IMG/VR virus record: IMGVR_UViG_3300034283_001919
Location: 40,068-104,067 of that record
Origin: a virus
Direction: 5' to 3' (one strand)
DNA: 64,000 nt
Shown here: in pieces, positions 23,261 through 30,369 of the stretch
Numbering within the stretch: the stretch's first letter is position 1
How the letters are laid out: the number at the start of each line of letters is the position of its first letter
Program-made: the position numbers and the translations under genes
Notes under the pieces: model-generated
What the model was told of the DNA's origin: nothing
Databases searched by the model: none
The model's input: only the letters and a program-made list of their open reading frames with translations

Positions 23261-23314
23261 ATCACTATGCCTACCCTATCCCACTATGTGGACATAGGCT
23301 AGCCGTGATAGTGG
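23261..23314 (-). ncRNA. small RNA family, copy B
   Basis: This is the second copy of the element-driven RNA at 19834-19889, directly after the variant element at 23316. The identical blocks CCACTATCACG, CACATAGTG and TAGTGAT keep their order and spacing within 2 nt. The arms CCCACTAT/ATAGTGGG form an 8 bp stem here, with compensating extension relative to copy A. No frame is present. Confidence 0.6.
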
Positions 23315-23388
23315 GCTATAAACTAAAGATATATAACAGTAACCGACTTACCCGACTTGCCTGGGGGAGAGGCAGCCGGAGCGGTTGG

Positions 23389-23493
23389 TCAGAGAATCTC
23401 GTCGCGATGCTTGTAGGCAAAAGCCAAAGCAACGAACGAAAGAATCGCTGACACGATGTACGTAACATAGTACGCAGAACGTAAAGTCTTCAC
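23389..23493 (-). CDS. single-pass membrane microprotein (34 aa)
   Basis: The start is a GTG at 23493 with AAAGGGGATAAAC upstream. The product (V/M)KTLRSAYYVTYIVSAILS continues FVALAFAYKHRDEIL, one transmembrane helix with charged ends. It sits behind the element at 23520. Good start context supports it despite its size. Confidence 0.6.
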   Translation of the reverse strand: MKTLRSAYYVTYIVSAILSFVALAFAYKHRDEIL

Positions 23494-23581
23494 GTTTATC
23501 CCCTTTCATGGAATTCATACTATAATTTAAAGAACTATAATCCTTGGTGCCCGTCCCCCTTGCGGGGGAACAGGCTGGCGA

Positions 23582-23833
23582 TTAGACGAGTTCCGGATGG
23601 AGCTCGGCCAAGTGCGACGTGTGGTGAGTGTATCCACCACCACGGTTTTCTGCAATGTAGGACTCTGCCCATCCACCGGTGTGGACTTCCATTGTTACTG
23701 GAAGACAAGCATGATCAATGATGATCACGTTGTTACCGTAACGGATGTAAGCCTGACCACCGTTGTAGTGGAGCAGATCGCCCTTGCTGATAGCCGTGTT
23801 GATGAGTGCGTCAACTTGCGCTAATGTAAACAT
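23582..23833 (-). CDS. hypothetical protein (83 aa)
   Basis: The start at 23833 (MFTLAQVDALINTAISKGDL) follows AGAAAGGTAAAC. It is a soluble alpha/beta protein with several His near the C-terminus (GGGYTHHTSHLAELHPELV) that could bind metal. It is monocistronic behind the element at 23875. The family is unknown. Confidence 0.7.
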   Translation of the reverse strand: MFTLAQVDALINTAISKGDLLHYNGGQAYIRYGNNVIIIDHACLPVTMEVHTGGWAESYIAENRGGGYTHHTSHLAELHPELV

Positions 23834-23953
23834 GTTTACCTTTCTGATACAAGTACTTGGGTTTCCTTGCGTCACTATAAGATTTAAAGGATATATACTC
23901 CTTTAACCCTCACCCCCCTTACGGGGAAGTGAGGGACCAGAGTAGTCCGAAGA

Positions 23954-24148
23954 CTAGATGGTTGTTGGAACGCTCTTGTCACGAGTCGTGATGTAACCCA
24001 TTGCCGGAGCAATGACCTGCATACGTACCTGCTGTGATACAGCCTGGACTGCAGCGTTGTTCTTCTGACGTGCTTGGACGCCTTTCGCACGCTTTGCAGC
24101 GCACGCAGCCTCGAACTCGGCCTGTGATAGTGGTGTGAATAATGACAT
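23954..24148 (-). CDS. small basic helical protein (64 aa), paralogue 1
   Basis: The protein MSLFTPLSQAEFEAACAAKR is a close paralogue of the gene at 24590 (about 75-80% identical by eye, same length, same ending RDKSVPTTI). GGTACAG before ATG is a modest ribosome site. Downstream sequence, including the hairpin CCCTCAC/GTGAGGG near 23907-23933, is also duplicated. Confidence 0.75.
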   Translation of the reverse strand: MSLFTPLSQAEFEAACAAKRAKGVQARQKNNAAVQAVSQQVRMQVIAPAMGYITTRDKSVPTTI

Positions 24149-24230
24149 GTCTGTACCTCCTAAGTACTAATAGAGACACTATAATATTTAAAGATATATA
24201 ACATTGTTGAAACAACAACACACCTCAACT

Positions 24231-24254
24231 CTAGACCTGAACGGTTGCTGACAT
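24231..24254 (-). CDS. possible 7-codon leader peptide (MSATVQV)
   Basis: Behind the element at 24303, TTTAGGAGGAACA precedes ATG and a stop comes after seven codons. A TTGTTG TTT CAACAA hairpin follows. The ribosome site is among the best in the array, so translation of a tiny peptide is plausible. It could be a regulatory leader or a remnant of a deleted gene. Confidence 0.35.
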   Translation of the reverse strand: MSATVQV

Positions 24255-24342
24255 TGTTCCTCCTAAATACAAACTCTAACGACACGTGTGCATTGCTGCT
24301 CACTATAAGATTTAAATATATATACCTTTTCTTAGCTTACGC

Positions 24343-24489
24343 TCAGAACTCCGAAGAGTCCTGAACGCGAGCCTTGATTACGTTCACTACGTCGTACTTA
24401 CGTACGAGCGTGTACGCACCGAAGATCCATACACCCTTGGTGAGTGCGAATCCGATGATAGTGAACAATGATGTTAATAGTGTAAACAT
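24343..24489 (-). CDS. small membrane protein (48 aa)
   Basis: The start follows AAAGGAGTATTATC. MFTLLTSLFTIIGFALTKGV plus WIFGAYTLVRKYD is a hydrophobic N-terminal helix followed by a charged tail ending DSSEF. It is monocistronic behind the element at 24513. The function is unknown. Confidence 0.65.
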   Translation of the reverse strand: MFTLLTSLFTIIGFALTKGVWIFGAYTLVRKYDVVNVIKARVQDSSEF

Positions 24490-24589
24490 GATAATACTCC
24501 TTTCACGAGCATACTATAATTTAAAGATATATACTCCTTTAACCCTCACCCCCCTTACGGGGAAGTGAGGGACCAGAGCAGTCCGAAGA

Positions 24590-24784
24590 CTAGATGGTTG
24601 TAGGGACGCTCTTGTCGCGAGCTGTGATGTAGCCCAACGCTGGTTGTACTACTTGCATGCGTACCTGCTGTGTTACTGCAGTTACTTGTGCGTTGTTCTT
24701 CTGACGTGCTGATACGCCTTTCGCACGCTTTGCAGCGCACTTAGCCTCGAACTCGGCTTGTGTTAGTGGTGTGAATAGGGACAT
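24590..24784 (-). CDS. small basic helical protein (64 aa), paralogue 2
   Basis: MSLFTPLTQAEFEAKCAAKR pairs with the gene at 23954 as a recent duplication. Coding sequence and about 60 nt of 3' flank with the hairpin are nearly identical. It is preceded by the element at 24814. Both copies are intact, so both are probably used. Confidence 0.75.
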   Translation of the reverse strand: MSLFTPLTQAEFEAKCAAKRAKGVSARQKNNAQVTAVTQQVRMQVVQPALGYITARDKSVPTTI

Positions 24785-25100
24785 GTCGGTACCTCCTAGT
24801 ACTCATAGTGACATTATAAACTTTAAAACATATATATATCCTACATAGACCCGGTGGGCATGTTAAAGATATAAACATATACATATAATATACTATTACC
24901 CCTTTATAAATTTTCTCAACTTTTCCCCTATATGACTTTTATATATGTATATATAGGTTCACATACAATCATTACAGTCCAAAAAATTTTTCTTACAAAT
25001 ATTCCCACCTAGGTTGACAAACCACAAATCAACCGATAATGTTTCACTCACTAACCACAAAGGCGATGATCCGCCCCAAAAAACAAAAGGATAGAATCCA
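24785..25100. other. AT-rich divergent junction
   Basis: No gene is visible in these 316 nt. They hold the last two array elements (24814, 24861), long AT stretches such as TATATATGTATATATAGG near 24942, and the switch from leftward to rightward genes. A rightward promoter, and possibly a replication origin, would fit here, but no iterons or DnaA-type boxes were recognised. Confidence 0.4.
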
Positions 25101-25319
25101 ATGACTATGGAATATACCACCTGTACAAAATGCTCATCAGAGTTCATAATAGATGAAGGCGCAGCTGAAACAACACTACGTTGTCCAGACTGTCTCGTAT
25201 ATGCTGATGAACCAATAGAAGACGCCCACACATATGCTTCCGTATACTATGGTTACTCAAATAACGATAGATACCTAGACTATGACACAGATAACTATGG
25301 ATTCTCAGAATCCTACTGA
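25101..25319 (+). CDS. small zinc-ribbon-like acidic protein (72 aa)
   Basis: The ATG follows AAAGGATAGAATCC. Residues 8-33 (CTKC ... CPDC) form a zinc-ribbon pattern, followed by an acidic Tyr/Asp-rich tail (YYGYSNNDRYLDYDTDNYGF). It is the first rightward gene after the junction and overlaps the next frame. Confidence 0.65.
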   Translation: MTMEYTTCTKCSSEFIIDEGAAETTLRCPDCLVYADEPIEDAHTYASVYYGYSNNDRYLDYDTDNYGFSESY

Positions 25320-25920
25320 TACAAGAGAAACTATTAATCAAATGCCAAACAAATCAAAGGATATAAAAGTGCTATTAAAGACACAAGACAACCTGATCCT
25401 AGGATCCGAAAGACTATTCACTAAGTCCCTTACCAATAGCTTTACTAAGTTATTTGCTAATGAACATGATATAGCTCTAATACCATACAATAATAATAAA
25501 CTTTCAATAGAAAAGACTAATGAGATATATCCGTCCTTAAAGAATAGCTTTGAGTCTGGATATAATAAAAAGATCTTTATAGGTCATGGTCAAGACTGTG
25601 AGATGTTATTCGATCTCTATGTGAATTATGGCTTCACATTTGATGGGGCGGTTTTCATCAATAACTTGCGAGAAGATCAAGAAAAGGTATACGGCAATAC
25701 AGTTAAGTCTGTATATAAAAAGACTAAGATCTACAATCTCTACGGCAAGAGCCTAAAATACTCACCATTAGCTTGCGCACATGTGAATCAGTTGATTCCA
25801 ACATTGATTTCACCGTTAACCACACAACGTTACGCTCAAGAAGCATATGGAGTCGTATTATACGATATTCATCAAAAGACTTACCTTAATGACACAAAAG
25901 GTAAGATGGCGTTAATCTAA
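25282..25920 (+). CDS. hypothetical protein (up to 212 aa)
   Basis: The start is uncertain: 25282 overlaps the previous gene, while ATG at 25342 (MPNKSKDIKVLLK) would avoid this; neither has a clear ribosome site. The segment KKIFIGHGQDCEMLFDLYVN with FDGAVFINN vaguely recalls an alpha/beta hydrolase turn, but no Ser nucleophile elbow is present. It ends head-on against the leftward 97-residue gene. The function is unknown. Confidence 0.6.
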   Translation: MTQITMDSQNPTDTRETINQMPNKSKDIKVLLKTQDNLILGSERLFTKSLTNSFTKLFANEHDIALIPYNNNKLSIEKTNEIYPSLKNSFESGYNKKIFIGHGQDCEMLFDLYVNYGFTFDGAVFINNLREDQEKVYGNTVKSVYKKTKIYNLYGKSLKYSPLACAHVNQLIPTLISPLTTQRYAQEAYGVVLYDIHQKTYLNDTKGKMALI

Positions 25921-26205
25921 ATCCATCTCACCCAGATCCAGGCGTATTTGATCGATTTCTTGCGGAGATAATCCTTTAACTACATCTGAGATCTGGGTGT
26001 TTGTGATATCAGCTATATCTTGAATCATTTCCCATTGATCCATTTCAATGAGATTAATAACTAATACACTTTCACCCTCTTTGTGAGCAGTGATGACACA
26101 TTGACTGTCATCTATACCCTCAAACTGATATTCTACGATATCTTTACCTTCATCATGGTCTTCACTAAAGAACTTATAGATTAGTTCCCAAAAGTTTAGG
26201 CTCAT
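25912..26205 (-). CDS. hypothetical acidic protein (97 aa)
   Basis: The protein is leftward and converges on the 212-residue gene with 9 nt overlap. It is strongly acidic (EDHDEGKDIVEYQFEGIDDS), with a C-terminal helical segment (LSPQEIDQIRLDLGEMDLD). No family is recognised. Confidence 0.6.
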   Translation of the reverse strand: MSLNFWELIYKFFSEDHDEGKDIVEYQFEGIDDSQCVITAHKEGESVLVINLIEMDQWEMIQDIADITNTQISDVVKGLSPQEIDQIRLDLGEMDLD

Positions 26206-26274
26206 AGGTTCTATCTTTCCGTAAATGGTTTTACTATACTAACATAGTACACTAAAATGACAAGGAAATGATAT

Positions 26275-26541
26275 ATGTCCTCAGCAAGATTTGGCCTCAT
26301 ACCTAAATCAGCAGGTGGTAAAATGGCTCTTGGAGGTATGGGAGCTTTGGGTGTAGCAGCAGGCGTAAGAAGCTACAGGAACAGATCTAAGGGTATTACA
26401 GTTACTGGTGATTTCACTAGTGTAGCTAGCCCTCAGAAACAATATGAATGGATGAGAGAAGGTGGATCATCTCATACATCAGCAGCAAGAGATATAGCTT
26501 CAAATTATCCGAACTATGATATAAGTTCATTAAGGATGTAA
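26275..26541 (+). CDS. Gly-rich small protein, glycine-zipper type (88 aa)
   Basis: The start follows AAGGAAATGATAT. A basic N-terminus leads to a Gly/Ala/Met hydrophobic helix (MALGGMGALGVAAGV), then RSYRNRSKG and a soluble tail. Similar Gly-zipper segments recur at 30043, 30370, 36134 and the C-terminus of the gene ending at 36128. Such helices pack in membranes. A shared virion or membrane role is inferred. Confidence 0.6.
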   Translation: MSSARFGLIPKSAGGKMALGGMGALGVAAGVRSYRNRSKGITVTGDFTSVASPQKQYEWMREGGSSHTSAARDIASNYPNYDISSLRM

Positions 26542-26543
26542 TA

Positions 26544-26807
26544 ATGGCACCACGTAAGGCTTCTAAGCCAAGATCATCTTCACAGTTCTACTCTAAGAAC
26601 CCAGCAGCTAAGGCTAAGAAGGACGCTTATAATAAGGCATTCAACACAAAGCCTGAGCAATTAGCAAAGCGTCGTGAGTTATCAGCTGAACGTCGTAGCC
26701 GTGGGATTATGGGCAAGGGTGGCAAAGACATGTCACACACTAAAGACGGCAGAATGGTCCCAGAGTCACCAGCTATAAACCGTGGCCGTAACCGTGGCAA
26801 GAAATAG
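26544..26807 (+). CDS. strongly basic protein (87 aa)
   Basis: The protein begins MAPRKASKPRSSSQFYSKNP and is Lys/Arg-rich throughout, ending NRGRNRGKK. It starts 2 nt after the previous stop. Its composition suggests nucleic-acid binding, perhaps a DNA-condensing or virion protein. No domain is recognised. Confidence 0.6.
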   Translation: MAPRKASKPRSSSQFYSKNPAAKAKKDAYNKAFNTKPEQLAKRRELSAERRSRGIMGKGGKDMSHTKDGRMVPESPAINRGRNRGKK

Positions 26808-26867
26808 ATAGACTCCATTAACCTTAAAAATTACAAAAAAAATTTGCGGGGAAAGTTGGGATTAATC

Positions 26868-27008
26868 TTAGGGTACATCTTCAACTGGTGGATCTTGATC
26901 TGAGTTCTTGATAACCCATTTCTCTCCATCCCAGTAGTAGTTTACTGACCAAGGGTCTATACCGTTCTCATCGCCTTTAGTAACTTTTCTAAAGCCAGCT
27001 AGCGACAT
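26868..27008 (-). CDS. small hypothetical protein (46 aa)
   Basis: The product MSLAGFRKVTKGDENGIDPW continues SVNYYWDGEKWVIKNSDQDP and contains a WDGEKWV segment typical of short phage proteins. The ATG lies just past the previous stop (TGATATG), so translation is probably coupled to the zinc-ribbon gene downstream of recA. Confidence 0.55.
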   Translation of the reverse strand: MSLAGFRKVTKGDENGIDPWSVNYYWDGEKWVIKNSDQDPPVEDVP

Positions 27009-27009
27009 A

Positions 27010-27168
27010 TCAACCTTCTATTTCCTCGGTCCATTTTTCGCCACACTCTCTACAAGAGATTCCAAAGCTTTGACATTCGCCTTCTTTAACAGCCAATGGT
27101 TTTATTAAAACATTCATTGGTACTGGGCATTCAGGGCAAGGGTCTAGTTTTAGTTGTTCAGCTTTCAT
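27010..27168 (-). CDS. small zinc-ribbon-like protein (52 aa)
   Basis: The gene overlaps the 3' end of recA by 11 nt in another frame. MKAEQLKLDPCPECPVPMNV and later SCRECGEKW give two Cx2C knuckles. It is coupled to recA and could assist DNA metabolism, though this rests only on position. Confidence 0.6.
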   Translation of the reverse strand: MKAEQLKLDPCPECPVPMNVLIKPLAVKEGECQSFGISCRECGEKWTEEIEG

Positions 27169-28135
27169 AATCTAAAAGCTTAGCAATTTCTTTGTAAACA
27201 TTCTCGTCTTCTTTGAGCTTATTGATGGCGTTGTCTCTTCCTTGAGAAAACATCTCACCATTATAGTAAACCCAAGCTCCCTTTTGTGTAAAGATTCCAG
27301 ACATGAATCCAAGGTCCAACAAAGAACCATACATGTCCACACCCTTACCGTAATAGATATCAAACTCAGTTACCTTAAGTGGGGGTGCCATCTTATTCTT
27401 GATAACCTTAGCTTTGACCTTAATTCCAATTGAATCGCCGGCCTTGTCCTTAAGATCTTCTTTCTTGCGAATATCTAGACGTACAGATGCTGCGTAAGGT
27501 AGTGCTCGACCACCAGGAGTGGTCTCTGGGTTACCAAACATGATACCTATCTTCATGCGAAGCTGGTTAATAAATATAACAAGAGTTTTATGCTCGTTAG
27601 CAAGTGCTACGATCTTACGTAATGCCTTAGACATCATACGTGCCTGCAGACCCATCTGGTTGGCCTCCATATCGCCTTCAAGCTCTGCCTTGGGCACAAG
27701 TGCCGCAACTGAGTCTATAACGATAAGGCCGACCTCTCCGGTCCTAATGAGCTTATCTACAATCTCTAATGCTTGCTCGCCGTAATCTGGTTGCGCAAGT
27801 AATAGTTCATCTAGATCTACACCAAGTGCAGTCATGTAACCTGGATCTAACGCATGTTCGGCATCTATATATGCACAACGTAGTCCTTGCTTTTGAGCTT
27901 GTGCTACTGTAGATAGTGCAATTGTAGATTTGCCAGATGATTCTGGTCCATAAATTTCTACAACACGACCTAGTGGCAATCCGCCAATCCCTAGTATCTT
28001 ATCTAACGTTGGTGCTCCCGTTGACACTGATGGCCAAGGCTCTGAGGTATGAGCACCTAACTTCATTACTGCACCAATTCCAAATTGTCTTTCGAGTTGG
28101 GCAATCGCTAATTCAAGTGATTTAGATTCTTCCAT
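27158..28135 (-). CDS. recA: RecA recombinase
   Basis: The 325-residue protein is a clear RecA. Walker A is GPESSGKST (63-71), with AYIDAEHALDP, LIVIDSVAALVPKAELEGDM and the L2-adjacent FINQLRMKIGIMFGNPETTP all recognisable. The N-terminal segment LAIAQLERQFGIGAVMKLG is canonical. It is slightly shorter than bacterial RecA (about 345-350), the acidic C-terminal tail being reduced. It drives strand exchange in recombination-dependent replication or repair. It is transcribed leftward, divergently from 28229, and followed by two coupled small genes. Confidence 0.97.
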   Translation of the reverse strand: MEESKSLELAIAQLERQFGIGAVMKLGAHTSEPWPSVSTGAPTLDKILGIGGLPLGRVVEIYGPESSGKSTIALSTVAQAQKQGLRCAYIDAEHALDPGYMTALGVDLDELLLAQPDYGEQALEIVDKLIRTGEVGLIVIDSVAALVPKAELEGDMEANQMGLQARMMSKALRKIVALANEHKTLVIFINQLRMKIGIMFGNPETTPGGRALPYAASVRLDIRKKEDLKDKAGDSIGIKVKAKVIKNKMAPPLKVTEFDIYYGKGVDMYGSLLDLGFMSGIFTQKGAWVYYNGEMFSQGRDNAINKLKEDENVYKEIAKLLDYES

Positions 28136-28228
28136 AGAACAAGTATATCACATGCAATATACACTATCACCATATGAGTCAATGATATAATAGGTAAGCA
28201 TTATAACTACTAAAAAGGATCAGGCAAC

Positions 28229-28387
28229 ATGTCTAAGAATGTCGATGTCAATTTTGATTACAGAAGAGCAGTACTACTTCTTAAGAATAGAATCAATACT
28301 CCAATGGATCTTATAAAAATTTGGGCTTTTTGCGGACCTTTTCATGGAGATTGTCCAGAAGTAGAAAAAATACCTAAAAGTTCTTGA
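28229..28387 (+). CDS. small hypothetical protein (52 aa)
   Basis: MSKNVDVNFDYRRAVLLLKN continues RINTPMDLIKIWAFCGPFHG and is preceded by AAAAAGGATCAGGCAAC. The coding sequence ends inside the -35 box of the next promoter. No family is recognised. Confidence 0.55.
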   Translation: MSKNVDVNFDYRRAVLLLKNRINTPMDLIKIWAFCGPFHGDCPEVEKIPKSS

Positions 28388-28413
28388 CAGAGCTTGACAG
28401 GCGTGGTTATAAT
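28384..28413 (+). promoter_or_regulatory. sigma70-type promoter for the Clp-like gene
   Basis: TTGACA (28384-28389) and TATAAT (28408-28413), both perfect, are separated by 18 nt. About 155 nt of leader follow before the Clp-like gene. It would be read by unmodified host RNA polymerase, suggesting early or constitutive expression. Confidence 0.75.
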
Positions 28414-28569
28414 TGTTTACTCTCAGCGACAGAATATTAGCTATCACAAGAATACATAACCTATATTATATAATTACTTCGCAAAACAGATTAAATGTAT
28501 CTGCAACAGGATCTAGTAATTACTATAATCTTCATAAGTACATCTCTAATTTAAAAGTAGGTGACTAAA

Positions 28570-29982
28570 ATGAAGATATATCAAATATATGTTCCAGAAC
28601 TAGCATCTTACGTTAAGTATAAAGTTCTCACACCAGAAGATATTGAAGCATTAGTTGCTGAGTTGTCTGGAAAAACTGCTAAAGAGTATAAATTAGCTAT
28701 TTTAGAAAATGTTATCTATAATATAAAATCTGAAATATCAGAATCTCTTAGATTGATGTCCCGTCCAACGGCAGAAAAATGTATTGACGCACTTTATAAC
28801 GGTTGCGTAATGCTAAACCCCGGTCTAGATATAGATTTGTGGATTAATCTCGCATATTCTAAGACACTAGAGATCTCTGGACTAGATGATAATATATTCA
28901 TAGATGACGAATTAGCTAAAAAAATACACGACGCTAAGAATAAGAAGACTTCAACTAAAAATAAAGTAAAAAAAGTTACTAGACAAAAGTTTTTGGGACT
29001 TCAAAATCATCTTGATAGCAATATCATAGGACAAACAGATGCTGTAGAGTCAGTAATATCGGCTTTGAAAAGATCTCAAGTAGGTTTGAACGATAAAAAC
29101 AGACCATTAGGAATATTTTTATTTGCAGGATCTTCTGGCGTTGGTAAAACTCATCTAGCTAATACACTTCATAAGTATTTATTTGGTGAAGATAACCCTA
29201 TGGTGCGAATTGATTGCGGAGAATTTCAACATAAGCATGAAAATCAAAAGTTAATTGGTTCTCCACCTGGTTATATAGGTCACGATGAAGGTGGTCAGCT
29301 AGTAAATCTAGTAAAAAAGAATCCTTCAACTGTAGTTTTGCTTGACGAGGTAGAAAAAGCTCATCCAGATCTATGGAATACTTTCCTTAGAGTATTTGAT
29401 GACGGAATTTTAACAGATGCTAAAGGCGAAGAAGTTAATTTTCAAAATACAGTTATAATAATGACTACTAATTTGGGAAATGAAAAGACTGTAGATTATT
29501 TATTAGCTGGTGGAACTGGATTTAATAAAAATATTAACTATAAAACTACTACAACTCAAGCTCCACCAAAGGAAATGGTTGAAAAAAATACTTTAGATGC
29601 AGTAAGAAAACATTTTAGACCAGAATTTCTTAATAGATTAGATAAAATTATTGTATTTAATCACCTTATTCAATCAGATTATGAAAAAATAGCAGAACTT
29701 GAGATGTCTGTTATAGTAGAAAAGCTTACTAAAAAAGGTTATTCAGTTAATTATAACGATCAAGTTATATCTGCTCTAATATTAAAAGGCGTGGATACAG
29801 TAAAGGGGGCCAGAGGTTTAGCTCAAGTTCGTAGAGAACAAATGGAAGATAAGCTGGCAGACATACTTATTAAGTCCATTCCTCCAAGAGGCAGTATATT
29901 TGAGATATCTTATAAAGATAAAGAAGATAATTTTATTTTTACAATTAAAAAGCCAGAAAAACAACTAAATCTGGAAACTTAA
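28570..29982 (+). CDS. Hsp100/Clp family AAA+ ATPase
   Basis: The start at 28570 is preferred (AGTAGGTG upstream) over a GTG at 28561. The 470-residue protein has a novel N-terminal region of about 140 residues and one AAA+ domain of the ClpA/ClpB D2 type. Features are Walker A GSSGVGKT (187-194), pore loop GSPPGYIGHDEGGQL (about 230-244), Walker B VVLLDEVEKAHPD and the FRPEFLNRLDKIIVF arginine-finger segment. A C-terminal D2-small domain follows. The Tyr pore loop implies substrate threading. There is no N-terminal ClpN repeat and no obvious ClpP loop. It could remodel phage or host complexes. Confidence 0.9.
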   Translation: MKIYQIYVPELASYVKYKVLTPEDIEALVAELSGKTAKEYKLAILENVIYNIKSEISESLRLMSRPTAEKCIDALYNGCVMLNPGLDIDLWINLAYSKTLEISGLDDNIFIDDELAKKIHDAKNKKTSTKNKVKKVTRQKFLGLQNHLDSNIIGQTDAVESVISALKRSQVGLNDKNRPLGIFLFAGSSGVGKTHLANTLHKYLFGEDNPMVRIDCGEFQHKHENQKLIGSPPGYIGHDEGGQLVNLVKKNPSTVVLLDEVEKAHPDLWNTFLRVFDDGILTDAKGEEVNFQNTVIIMTTNLGNEKTVDYLLAGGTGFNKNINYKTTTTQAPPKEMVEKNTLDAVRKHFRPEFLNRLDKIIVFNHLIQSDYEKIAELEMSVIVEKLTKKGYSVNYNDQVISALILKGVDTVKGARGLAQVRREQMEDKLADILIKSIPPRGSIFEISYKDKEDNFIFTIKKPEKQLNLET

Positions 29983-30042
29983 ATTACTATATAGCTATAA
30001 ATACCACTCAGTATTGATAGTCTTTAAACAAGGAGAAATAAA

Positions 30043-30357
30043 ATGGGAATGTATGGCGGAATGGTTGGCAGAGTAGCCGGAACATCCACTGGAGCAAGAG
30101 CTCTGGGAATGATGGGGCCAATGGCTTCAAGAGTGTCAAGAGGAGCAGGAAGGGCATCTGCTACTATGGGAATGAGGAGCGCAAGTTCCTCAGGCGCAAG
30201 AAGTGCCATGTACGGTGCTGGAGCTAAAGCCGCAAGTTCAATAGCTAGACACCCAATGAGATCAATAGGAGCAGCTGGAGTAGCCGGAACAGCTGGACTT
30301 GGTGCAATGGCAGGTGACGGTCGTCGTAAGGGTAGTCAAAACTACCCAATGTACTAA
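30043..30357 (+). CDS. Gly/Ala/Met/Ser-rich protein (104 aa)
   Basis: The start follows AAGGAGAAATAAA. The sequence MGMYGGMVGRVAGTSTGARA is rich in Gly, Ala, Arg and small residues. It has a Gly-zipper hydrophobic core near the C-terminus (IGAAGVAGTAGLGAMAG) and a basic tail GDGRRKG. It belongs with the similar gene 12 nt downstream. It is possibly an internal virion or membrane-active protein. Confidence 0.6.
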   Translation: MGMYGGMVGRVAGTSTGARALGMMGPMASRVSRGAGRASATMGMRSASSSGARSAMYGAGAKAASSIARHPMRSIGAAGVAGTAGLGAMAGDGRRKGSQNYPMY

Positions 30358-30369
30358 TAGGAGAGACTA

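Larger units (their letters stand above)
19288..24876 (-). repeat. array of about 29 promoter-like elements, consensus CTATAATTTAAAGATATATA (plus-strand sense)
   Basis: Copies start near 19288, 19500, 19703, 19802, 19896, 20148, 20541, 20759, 20902, 21201, 21463, 21597, 21806, 21851, 22085, 22168, 22319, 22669, 22891, 23118, 23219, 23316, 23520, 23875, 24179, 24303, 24513, 24814 and 24861. Read leftward the element is TATATATCTTTAAATTATAG. In many units a Shine-Dalgarno and ATG follow 8-15 nt beyond it. No conserved -35 box precedes it. If ATAG were a -10 box the start would fall inside the ribosome site, so initiation within or at the end of the element is more likely, as in single-subunit phage RNA polymerase promoters. 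The first and last copies are degenerate. Confidence 0.85.

Noticed and set aside
19288-24876. The repeated element as a CRISPR array
   Set aside because: Repeats are spaced irregularly (about 50-350 nt), are not palindromic CRISPR repeats, and are followed by genes. There are no cas genes.
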